6,893 nucleotides of DNA from Methylococcaceae bacterium (GTDB lineage Bacteria > Pseudomonadota > Gammaproteobacteria > Methylococcales > Methylococcaceae), in contig VEPB01000373.1 in assembly GCA_012026715.1 (NCBI GenBank), forward strand, positions 1-6,893, given 5' to 3'. Below are positions 1 to 5,657 of the stretch, one piece after another. The position numbers and the translations under genes are program-made. Position 1 is the first letter of the stretch, and the number at the start of each line of letters is the position of its first letter. Below the pieces are notes generated by a model that searched no databases, was not told the DNA's origin, and saw nothing but the letters and a program-made list of their open reading frames with translations.

Positions 1-105
1 GAGATGGGTTGGAGCAAACTAAAATACGTCACCAACAACTGGCAGACGGTCACCTTCACAAATGTATCGTCAACGCTGTTGAGCAAATATCCGCCGCCGC
101 TGTAA
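1..105 (+). CDS. C-terminal end of an unrecognised protein (5' partial)
   Basis: Frame 1 is open from the window edge to a TAA at 103-105 and encodes about 34 residues ending in SKYPPPL. The peptide is rich in Thr, Asn, Ser and aromatic residues (for example NNWQTVTFTNVSS). That would suit a beta-rich, perhaps exported, domain, but I do not recognise a family. GC content is about 50 %, clearly below the GC-rich genes that follow, so the gene may be accessory or acquired. A strong intrinsic terminator starts 31 bases after the stop, which supports this being a genuine gene end. The function cannot be told from this fragment, and chance openness of a short frame remains possible. Confidence 0.5.
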   Translation, partial: EMGWSKLKYVTNNWQTVTFTNVSSTLLSKYPPPL

Positions 106-135
106 GCGTTCGGAATTGATCCCTTGATCATAGAG

Positions 136-174
136 ACGCCGCTAGATCGAATCGATCTAGCGGCGTTTTCTTTG
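136..174 (+). terminator. Strong Rho-independent terminator
   Basis: Two perfect 15-base complementary arms (ACGCCGCTAGATCGA and TCGATCTAGCGGCGT) lie at 136-150 and 152-166 around a single central base. In RNA the innermost pairs must open to form the loop, leaving a stem of about 13 bp. A T-rich run (TTTTCTTTGTT) follows on the plus strand. The left flank lacks a matching A-run, so it should stop plus-strand transcription, that is, the gene ending at 105. Confidence 0.9.
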
Positions 175-436
175 TTGAGCATGCGTTCGGCAACAGACGC
201 TACGCCCTTTGTTCTTGAAGCGTCTTGGGTTCCGTGGCCCCAATCGTTGAGAACATAGCAATTCGAACGGCCTCAGGGTCGACGGATTGGATCAATCCGC
301 CAGTCTGGCGCGAATCCCGAAAAGACCATGGAATTCGGGCAGGGAAGGCTGACCGCGATCGGGTGTGCGGTATTCCTGTCCCACATCCTTCCCGACCGTG
401 GCATAGGACGAATTCCCACGGGTTGCCCGGTCGCCT
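175..436. other. Non-coding stretch upstream of xseB
   Basis: Between the terminator and the xseB promoter I find no convincing gene, RNA or repeat. A plus-strand frame (225-461, TTG start) has no recognisable protein character. The frame open from ATG 328 is in phase with xseB, but its translation does not resemble the XseB N-terminus, which starts cleanly at 487. The stretch may hold regulatory sites that I cannot identify. Confidence 0.5.
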
Positions 437-472
437 TTCACTGGCAGGGCCTCCGGTGTGATAATGCCGTTT
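437..472 (+). promoter_or_regulatory. Predicted sigma-70 promoter (extended -10) for xseB-ispA
   Basis: GATAAT at 460-465 matches the -10 consensus at five of six positions and is preceded by TGT, giving an extended -10 (TGTGATAAT). TTCACT at 437-442 matches the -35 consensus at four of six positions, with a 17-base spacer. Transcription would start near 472, only about 15 bases before the xseB ATG, leaving a very short leader with no clear Shine-Dalgarno. The location supports 487 as the true xseB start, since upstream in-frame starts would be excluded from this transcript. This is a prediction only. Confidence 0.5.
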
Positions 473-486
473 TCGCCATCGCGCCC

Positions 487-717
487 ATGGTCAAGAAACC
501 CTTCCGATTCGAGGAGTCCCTCGCCGAGCTGGAGCAGCTGGTGGAGCGGATGGAGCAGAGTACCCTCCCCCTCGAGGAATCCCTCAAGCTGTTCGAGCGG
601 GGGATCCAGCTGACGCGGGCTTGTCAGAATGCCCTCAAGGACGCGGAGCAAAAGGTCCAGATCCTGAATCTGGAAGACGGCGACCCCCGATTGAAACCGT
701 TTACCGATGAATCCTGA
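487..717 (+). CDS. xseB: Exodeoxyribonuclease VII small subunit XseB
   Basis: This 76-residue protein is the small subunit of exonuclease VII. It binds the catalytic XseA subunit in a cytoplasmic complex that degrades single-stranded DNA to acid-insoluble and then smaller oligonucleotides. Family hallmarks are visible from the start: FRFEESLAELEQLVERMEQ at residues 6-24, then LPLEESLKLFERGIQLTRAC, a helical hairpin that packs on XseA, followed by a short charged C-terminus. Its length is normal for the family. An in-frame ATG at 328 would add 53 residues without XseB character, and the predicted promoter lies between 328 and 487, so ATG 487 is preferred. No good Shine-Dalgarno precedes it. 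The last 11 bases overlap ispA, the classic xseB-ispA arrangement, which suggests translational coupling. xseA is not in this window. Confidence 0.93.
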   Translation: MVKKPFRFEESLAELEQLVERMEQSTLPLEESLKLFERGIQLTRACQNALKDAEQKVQILNLEDGDPRLKPFTDES

Positions 718-1609
718 ACAATCCCTGCAAGATTTCATGAACGCCTGCCAGGTGCGGGTCGAAGCCGCCTTGGACGCGCGTTTGCCGGCTGCCGCAAAAC
801 TGCCGGAACGGCTGCATCAGGCCATGCGTTATTCCACCCTCGGTGGCGGCAAGCGATTACGTCCGCTGTTGGTATACGCCACCGGACAGGCTCTTGGTGT
901 GGCGCCGGACGTCTTGGATGGTCCCGCTTGCGCGGTCGAATTCATTCACGTCTATTCGCTGATCCACGATGACCTGCCGGCCATGGACAATGACGATTTG
1001 CGCCGCGGCAAGCCCACTTGCCATAAGGCCTTCGATGATGCGACGGCGATCCTCGCGGGCGACGCCTTGCAGGCGCTCGCCTTCCACGTTCTGGCTCACG
1101 ATCCGGCTTTGGCCGTAACGGCCGAGCAGCGGATCGCCATGGTCGAGACGTTGGCCATGGCCAGCGGATCTCTGGGCATGGTCGGCGGACAGGGCATCGA
1201 CCTGGATTCCGTAGGCAAGGAATTGGATCTGCCGGGTCTGGAGGCCATGCATATCCGCAAGACCGGCGCGCTGATCCGAGCCAGCGTCAGGTTGGTGGCC
1301 CTGGCCAGGTTTGGACTGGAGGAAGGCACCGCCGAACGGTTGGATCGTTACGCCAAGTGCATCGGTCTGGCGTTCCAGATTCAGGACGATATTCTCGACG
1401 TGGAGAGCGACACCCAGACCCTTGGCAAAACCCAGGGCAAGGATCAGGTCAACGATAAGCCGACCTATCCCGCACTTTTGGGTATGGCTGCAGCAAAGGA
1501 AAAGGCTGGGGATCTGATCGACGAAGCCTTGGATTGTCTGAAGCCCCTTGGAGCGGGCGCCGAAAGTTTGTGTGGCCTCGCCCGCTTCATCGTGCAGCGA
1601 CACAGCTGA
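707..1609 (+). CDS. ispA: Farnesyl diphosphate synthase (geranyltranstransferase)
   Basis: This 300-residue cytoplasmic prenyltransferase condenses IPP with DMAPP and then with geranyl diphosphate to give farnesyl diphosphate, the precursor of undecaprenyl and quinone side chains and, in some hosts, of hopanoids and carotenoids. The order of motifs is complete: GGKRLRP at 47-53, first Asp-rich motif DDLPAMD at 88-94 followed by NDDLRRGKP, HIRKTGAL at 182-189, second Asp-rich motif DDILD at 227-231 and GKTQGKD at 240-246. The first motif has two residues inserted between its Asp pairs (DDxxxxD), and Tyr83 lies five residues before it. Both fit bacterial short-chain (C15) synthases, so FPP is the expected product. 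A GGPP-type relative is less likely. The ATG lies inside the end of xseB, so the two should be cotranscribed and coupled. A terminator-like hairpin follows the stop. Confidence 0.95.
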   Translation: MNPEQSLQDFMNACQVRVEAALDARLPAAAKLPERLHQAMRYSTLGGGKRLRPLLVYATGQALGVAPDVLDGPACAVEFIHVYSLIHDDLPAMDNDDLRRGKPTCHKAFDDATAILAGDALQALAFHVLAHDPALAVTAEQRIAMVETLAMASGSLGMVGGQGIDLDSVGKELDLPGLEAMHIRKTGALIRASVRLVALARFGLEEGTAERLDRYAKCIGLAFQIQDDILDVESDTQTLGKTQGKDQVNDKPTYPALLGMAAAKEKAGDLIDEALDCLKPLGAGAESLCGLARFIVQRHS

Positions 1610-1637
1610 TAAATCTGTGGCGGTTGTTGGCGTGACG

Positions 1638-1657
1638 AAGGCCGGTCGGCTTTTTCT
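1638..1657 (+). terminator. Candidate weak intrinsic terminator after ispA
   Basis: AAGGCC (1638-1643) can pair with GGCTTT (1648-1653) around the loop GGTC, giving six pairs including one G-T wobble. A run of five T (1651-1655) follows or overlaps the stem. It lies 28 bases past the ispA stop. The stem is short, so termination may be partial, with some read-through into dxs. Confidence 0.45.
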
Positions 1658-1693
1658 TGATCCGGCCTCGGTCTGCGGAACATAATTGAAACA
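1657..1693 (+). promoter_or_regulatory. Predicted sigma-70 promoter for dxs-apt
   Basis: TTGATC at 1657-1662 (four of six to TTGACA) and CATAAT at 1681-1686 (five of six to TATAAT) are separated by 18 bases. Transcription would start near 1693, leaving a leader of about 75 bases. The -35 element directly abuts the terminator-like hairpin after ispA, a compact end-of-unit/start-of-unit arrangement. This is a prediction from consensus matching only. Confidence 0.45.
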
Positions 1694-1699
1694 ATAAGA

Positions 1700-1724
1700 A
1701 AGCCCGAGCGAACGACTCGGGTTT
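1700..1724 (+). terminator. Hairpin in the dxs leader (terminator or leader structure)
   Basis: CCCGAG (1703-1708) pairs perfectly with CTCGGG (1716-1721) around a 7-base loop. The flanks AAG and TTT extend it to nine pairs with one G-T wobble. Only three T follow, then a run of seven C (1727-1733), so it would be a poor terminator by itself. Downstream of the predicted dxs start site, it would sit near the 5' end of the dxs mRNA, where it could stabilise the message or attenuate transcription. It could equally be a second terminator for ispA read-through. Confidence 0.45.
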
Positions 1725-1767
1725 AGCCCCCCCTCGTCAGCGACCCCAAGTTCGGAACCCGCAATTC

Positions 1768-3681
1768 ATGAGCAACTCACAGTACCCTCTGCTGCAAGGA
1801 ATCAACAGCCCTGCCGATCTGCGCCAGCTGTCCGAGGCCCAGTTGCCGCAATTGGCGGAGGAGCTCCGCGGTTATCTGCTCGATAGCGTGAGCCAGTCGG
1901 GCGGCCACTTGGCGGCGGGACTCGGCACGGTCGATTTGACCATTGCGCTGCACTACGTGTTCAACACCCCGGAGGACCGGCTGGTATGGGATGTGGGCCA
2001 CCAGGCCTATCCCCACAAGATACTGACCGGGCGGCGCGACCGCATGCCCACGATCCGCAAGAAGGATGGCCTGTCGGCATTCCCCAGTCGCTGCGAGAGT
2101 GTTTACGACACCTTCGGCGTCGGTCATTCCAGCACCTCCATCAGTGCGGCACTGGGCATGGCCATCGCCGCAGCCCTCGACAGGAGCGGCCGTCATGCGG
2201 TGGCCATCATCGGCGACGGTGGCATGACCGGCGGCATGGCGTTCGAGGCGCTCAACCACGCCGGAGTGATGGACGCCAATCTCCTGGTCATTCTCAACGA
2301 CAACGAGATGTCCATCTCACCCAATGTGGGTGCGCTCAACAATTACCTGGCCAAGATCCTGTCCAGCAAGTTCTACTCGACGGTGCGCGAAGGCAGCAAG
2401 CAGCTGCTCAGTCACAGCATGCCCAGCGTGTGGGAGTTGGCGCGCCGCGCCGAGGAGCACGTCAAGGGCATGGTGGCGCCGGGCACCCTGTTCGAGGAGT
2501 TGGGCTTCAACTATATCGGTCCGGTGGACGGCCATGACCTGGACGTGTTGGTTACCACCCTGCGCAACCTGCGGGAACTGCCGCCGGGGCCACGCTTTTT
2601 GCATATCGTCACCAAAAAGGGCAAGGGCTATCCACCGGCCGAGCAGGACCCGGTCGCCTACCACGGCGTCGGCACTTTCGATCCCAGCAAGGATCATCTG
2701 CCCAAGGCCAAGCCCAGCACACCCACCTATACCGAGGTGTTCGGCCGGTGGCTGTGCGACATGGCGCAGCAGGAGCCAAAGCTGCTGGGCATCACCCCGG
2801 CCATGCGGGAAGGGTCCGGCCTGGTGGAATTTTCCGAGCGCTTCCCCGACCGCTATTTCGACGTGGGCATCGCCGAGCAGCATGCCGTCACCGTGGCCGC
2901 AGGACAGGCCTGCGAAGGCTGGCATCCGGTGGTGGCGATTTATTCCACATTCCTGCAGCGGGCTTACGACCAGTTGATCCACGACGTCGCCCTGCAGAAC
3001 CTGCCGGTGCTGTTTGCCATTGACCGCGCCGGCCTGGTGGGCCCCGACGGCCCCACCCACGCCGGCAGCTTCGATTTCAGCTATATGCGTTGCGTGCCCA
3101 ACCTGGTGCTGATGGCGCCGGCCGACGAAAACGAATGCCGCCAGATGCTTTACACCGGGTTCCAATACCAGGGACCGGCGGCGGTTCGTTATCCCCGCGG
3201 CAAGGGGCCAGGCGTCGATCTGCAGCAGGCGATGGAAGCCCTGCCGCTGGGCAAGGCGGAAATCAAGCGTTCCGGTCGCCACGTGGCCATCCTGGCGTAC
3301 GGCAGCATGGTGATACCTGCCGTGGCGGTCGGTGAGCGGCTGGGGGCGACGGTGGTCAACATGCGGTTCATCAAGCCGTTCGACGAGACCTTGGTGCTGG
3401 AACTGGCGCAGAGCCACGATTGCCTGGTGACGGTGGAAGAGAATGTGGTCGCCGGCGGTGCCGGATCGGCGGTGGTCGAGTTTCTGACCCGCAACCAGGT
3501 GCTGTTGCCCGTGCTCAACCTGGGCCTGCCGGATCTGTTCGTCGAGCAAGGCAGTCGGGAGGAATGCCTGGCCGCCTGCGGACTGGATGAAGCCGGCATC
3601 GGCGCCGCCATCGAAGAGTTCCTCGCGGTGGGTTCCCGCGCAATGCAGGCGAGACCCGCCAAGGCCAAGGGCAAGCATTGA
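1768..3681 (+). CDS. dxs: 1-deoxy-D-xylulose-5-phosphate synthase
   Basis: This 637-residue, thiamine diphosphate-dependent cytoplasmic enzyme condenses pyruvate with glyceraldehyde 3-phosphate to DXP, releasing CO2. It is the first and usually flux-controlling step of the MEP pathway that supplies IPP and DMAPP to ispA upstream. Visible features are SGGH (44-47), DVGHQAYPHKILTGR (75-89), the ThDP/Mg site GDGGMTGG (149-156) with NDNEMS (177-182), VDGHD (253-257), His299, the catalytic glutamate Glu370 in IAEQHAV, and DRAGLVGPDGPTH with Asp427 and His431. These positions match the E. coli enzyme exactly. The pyrimidine-binding and transketolase C-terminal domains are complete. The C-terminus is somewhat longer than in E. 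coli (620 residues) and ends in a short Lys-rich tail (PAKAKGKH). The start at 1768 is the only ATG that precedes the normal N-terminus, and the Shine-Dalgarno is poor. The TGA shares a base with the apt ATG. Confidence 0.97.
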   Translation: MSNSQYPLLQGINSPADLRQLSEAQLPQLAEELRGYLLDSVSQSGGHLAAGLGTVDLTIALHYVFNTPEDRLVWDVGHQAYPHKILTGRRDRMPTIRKKDGLSAFPSRCESVYDTFGVGHSSTSISAALGMAIAAALDRSGRHAVAIIGDGGMTGGMAFEALNHAGVMDANLLVILNDNEMSISPNVGALNNYLAKILSSKFYSTVREGSKQLLSHSMPSVWELARRAEEHVKGMVAPGTLFEELGFNYIGPVDGHDLDVLVTTLRNLRELPPGPRFLHIVTKKGKGYPPAEQDPVAYHGVGTFDPSKDHLPKAKPSTPTYTEVFGRWLCDMAQQEPKLLGITPAMREGSGLVEFSERFPDRYFDVGIAEQHAVTVAAGQACEGWHPVVAIYSTFLQRAYDQLIHDVALQNLPVLFAIDRAGLVGPDGPTHAGSFDFSYMRCVPNLVLMAPADENECRQMLYTGFQYQGPAAVRYPRGKGPGVDLQQAMEALPLGKAEIKRSGRHVAILAYGSMVIPAVAVGERLGATVVNMRFIKPFDETLVLELAQSHDCLVTVEENVVAGGAGSAVVEFLTRNQVLLPVLNLGLPDLFVEQGSREECLAACGLDEAGIGAAIEEFLAVGSRAMQARPAKAKGKH

Positions 3682-4196
3682 TGGAACGGCTCAAGAGCAA
3701 GGTCCGTGACATTCCGGACTTTCCCAAGCCTGGCATCCTCTTCAAAGACATCACCCCCCTGGTCAAGGATCCCTCCGCATTGCGGCTGGCGGTCCACCAG
3801 TTGCTGCATCCCTTCCTCGGCGAGAATGTCACGGCGGTGGCGGGCATGGAGGCGCGCGGCTTCATCTTCGGTTCGCTGGTAGCTTGGGAGCTCGGCGTCG
3901 GCTTCGTGCCTCTGCGCAAGCCGGGCAAGTTGCCCTACGACGTGCAGACGGTGGGCTACGATCTGGAATATGGCAGTGCCGCCCTGGAAGTCCATATCGA
4001 CGCTCTCGGACCGGGTGACCGGGTGCTGCTCATTGACGACCTGCTGGCCACCGGGGGTACTGCCAAGGCCAGCTGTGAACTGATTGAGAACCTGGGCGCC
4101 GAGGTTCTCGCCTGCGCCTTCGTGGTGGAACTGGATTTCCTGCGAGGCCGGGAGCAGCTGAGCAAGTACCGAGTCCATTCGTTGCTTCACTATTAG
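3681..4196 (+). CDS. apt: Adenine phosphoribosyltransferase
   Basis: This 171-residue cytoplasmic purine-salvage enzyme joins adenine and PRPP to give AMP and diphosphate. The N-terminus reads VRDIPDFPKPGILFKDITPL, an Apt signature. GMEARGFIFG (55-64) and the flexible loop with RKPGKLP follow, then the PRPP-binding motif VLLIDDLLATGGTA (115-128) with the Asp-Asp pair 119-120. Length is normal or slightly short for the family (about 170-183). ATG 3681 is chosen because it overlaps the dxs TGA by one base (TGATG), a translational-coupling geometry, and AAGGG lies about 9 bases upstream. A TTG one codon earlier (3678) is in frame but less likely. Placement directly behind dxs is not the usual dxs neighbourhood I know from enteric bacteria. 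I see no clear terminator after its stop. Confidence 0.96.
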   Translation: MERLKSKVRDIPDFPKPGILFKDITPLVKDPSALRLAVHQLLHPFLGENVTAVAGMEARGFIFGSLVAWELGVGFVPLRKPGKLPYDVQTVGYDLEYGSAALEVHIDALGPGDRVLLIDDLLATGGTAKASCELIENLGAEVLACAFVVELDFLRGREQLSKYRVHSLLHY

Positions 4197-4312
4197 GGAT
4201 GGATGTGGCGGTTCTCGTTGGGGGGGCTTCTGCCCGAGACTCATCGAGCCGCTGATTAGGCTATTGCCGAGGTAGCGCCGATGCCGTTCCTGAAAGCCTC
4301 CGCCTGACTGAC
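4197..4312. other. Intergenic gap between apt and the PilZ gene
   Basis: This 116-base gap contains a small GGGC-TTCT-GCCC hairpin without a T-run and two tiny frames (18 codons from ATG 4203, 8 codons from ATG 4281). I see no supported gene, strong promoter or terminator. The PilZ gene may be read through from dxs-apt or use an unrecognised promoter here. The bases just before its ATG are a TGACTGAC direct repeat rather than a Shine-Dalgarno. Confidence 0.4.
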
Positions 4313-5065
4313 ATGTCTCCCGCCGACGCCCTCAATAGTCCAGTCTTTCTGCTCGACAAGCCGGGCGATGTTGTCGAAAAACTGCGGGTCATGGCAAGGC
4401 AGCGTAGCCTGGTGTCCCTCACGATCGCCGCTGGCGGGACCAGCCTTGGATCGATGGTGGTGGCGGTGCTGCCGGAGCGGGGCCTGGTGGTGCTGGATCC
4501 CAGCGCCAATAGCAGGCGCAACCAGCAACTCCTGGAGGCCGGCTCTGCCCGCTGTGAAACCCAGGTGAACGGCATCGAAGCCCAGTTTGACCTCAGTGGT
4601 TTCCGGGAAGCCGACCTCGATGGGCAGACTCTGCTGGCCGCGTCGATCCCGGAGCGCCTGTTCTGGCGGCAGCGGCGGGCCTATTACCGGGTGACGGTGC
4701 CGCTCGGACGACTGGTGAAATGCCGGGTCCAGTTGCGGGGCGAGGGATCGGCGGATTTCGCCGTGCACAATCTGAGCATCGTCGGCATTGCACTCCTGGA
4801 TAACGCCGCGCTGCTGCGGGAAACCGCCACCACCGGACAGATTCTCGGCCCTTGCCGCTTGTTGGTGCCGGGGCTGGACGAGGACCATTTTTCCCTGGAA
4901 CTGCGCAACAGGGTCGAGCCGCTCCGGCGCGATGACCTCTTGTCGGCGGTACGGTTGGGAGCGGCCTTTCGAGGTGTCGGCCGCAGTTTCGAGATCAAGC
5001 TGCAAAAATATATATTCGAGTTGGAGCGTGAGTTCCGTCGGGGGCAGGACCCCGAAGGGAACTGA
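4313..5065 (+). CDS. YcgR-like PilZ-domain protein (putative c-di-GMP effector)
   Basis: This 250-residue, soluble protein has the YcgR-type two-part layout. An N-terminal beta-rich region (about residues 10-110) resembles the flagellar-brake/YcgR-N domain, with a basic stretch NSRRNQQLLEAG. The C-terminal PilZ domain (about 115-240) follows. Both halves of the c-di-GMP signature are present: R121-R122 with R126 (QRRAYYR) and N153-S155-G158 (NLSIVG). Binding of c-di-GMP is therefore expected by family knowledge. In YcgR relatives, ligand binding lets the protein act on the flagellar motor or other targets, but the target here is unknown because no flagellar or pilus genes are in the window. 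The C-terminal helix is charged (LQKYIFELEREFRRGQ). The start at 4313 lacks a clear Shine-Dalgarno. The next gene begins 22 bases after the stop on the same strand and is probably cotranscribed. Confidence 0.82.
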   Translation: MSPADALNSPVFLLDKPGDVVEKLRVMARQRSLVSLTIAAGGTSLGSMVVAVLPERGLVVLDPSANSRRNQQLLEAGSARCETQVNGIEAQFDLSGFREADLDGQTLLAASIPERLFWRQRRAYYRVTVPLGRLVKCRVQLRGEGSADFAVHNLSIVGIALLDNAALLRETATTGQILGPCRLLVPGLDEDHFSLELRNRVEPLRRDDLLSAVRLGAAFRGVGRSFEIKLQKYIFELEREFRRGQDPEGN

Positions 5066-5087
5066 CCGTTTCATCCGTTCGAGTTTC

Positions 5088-5636
5088 ATGATGAGCCATT
5101 TAACTTCGTTGTTGCCCAATCCGCGCGTCGCGGTCGCGTCGATTCAGTTTGCCGCCAGGCTGCTCGGGTCGGAATCGGCGCAGGCCGGGGCGGATTTCAT
5201 CGGCGGGCAGGCCAATGCGGAGGCGGACGAACTGTCAGCGGAACAGGTGGACGGGGCGTTTGCCGAACGGGCGAGGGCCATGCAGCACTGGCTGGAGTCA
5301 CGCGAGGAGGAACGCCGCGTGATGGGCGTCGCCCACGTCTACGAGCGTCCGCGTGCCATTGTGGATCACGACGGTTATCCGCGTAACGGTCATTCATCCA
5401 GGATCCGGTCGAAGTCGTCCGGGAAAGGTCACGACCGGCGCAGTCATCAGGAAATGGCGAAGCGCTCTGCTAGAGGCCATGCGGCCGGGGATCAAAGGCA
5501 CCAGGCAGTCCGGGGGGCAGAACGTCGCTCCGCGAAAGCCTCCAGCAAGACCTCGGCCGGAAAGTCGGCGGGCAAGCCGACTGCCTCCAGGTCACCGGGC
5601 AAGTCTGCCAAGACTTCCGCCAGGAAGCACCGCTAA
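5088..5636 (+). CDS. Unrecognised small protein with Lys/Ser/Ala-rich basic tail
   Basis: This is a 182-residue hypothetical protein. The N-terminal half (about 1-90) is Ala/Glu-rich and probably helical, with a likely amphipathic stretch at 12-26 and a charged helix around AMQHWLESREEERRVMGVAH (64-83). From about residue 99 the sequence turns into a low-complexity basic tail. Its last 35 residues repeat S/T-A-x-K and S-x-G-K units (KTSAGKSAGK, SPGKSAKTSARKHR), like histone H1-like or AlgP-type bacterial tails. Nucleic-acid or polyanion binding is thus possible, but this is inference from composition. No signal peptide, cysteine cluster or enzyme motif is seen. Tandem ATGs stand at 5088 and 5091, neither with a strong Shine-Dalgarno. 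The frame remains open further upstream (to 4788), but that part overlaps the PilZ gene and is taken as shadow. High third-position GC in this frame supports coding. It ends 21 bases from a convergent gene. Confidence 0.7.
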   Translation: MMSHLTSLLPNPRVAVASIQFAARLLGSESAQAGADFIGGQANAEADELSAEQVDGAFAERARAMQHWLESREEERRVMGVAHVYERPRAIVDHDGYPRNGHSSRIRSKSSGKGHDRRSHQEMAKRSARGHAAGDQRHQAVRGAERRSAKASSKTSAGKSAGKPTASRSPGKSAKTSARKHR

Positions 5637-5657
5637 TCCCAACGGCGGTTCGACCCA

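Noticed and set aside
328..486. In-frame N-terminal extension of xseB from ATG 328
   Set aside because: The added residues do not resemble XseB, the protein from 487 has normal family length, and a good promoter lies between the two starts.
857..1603. Minus-strand open frame (248 codons) opposite ispA
   Set aside because: It lies wholly antisense to ispA, whose motifs are complete. No family features are visible in the antisense product.
1693..1767. TPP riboswitch in the dxs leader
   Set aside because: The conserved thi-box sequence elements are absent, and the roughly 75-base leader is too short to hold the fold plus an expression platform.
2317..3678. Long minus-strand open frame (453 codons) opposite dxs
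   Set aside because: It is antisense to a clearly conserved DXS. Its translation is His/Gln/Ala-rich without domain character, the usual mirror of a GC-rich gene.
4203..4259. 18-codon frame after apt as a leader peptide
   Set aside because: There is no proper ribosome-binding spacing, no run of regulatory codons and no attenuator hairpin with a T-run after it.
4788..5087. Upstream extension of the basic-tail gene into the PilZ gene
   Set aside because: It would overlap 278 bases of a gene with an intact PilZ domain. The extension's translation is shadow-like, and tandem ATGs are available at 5088/5091.
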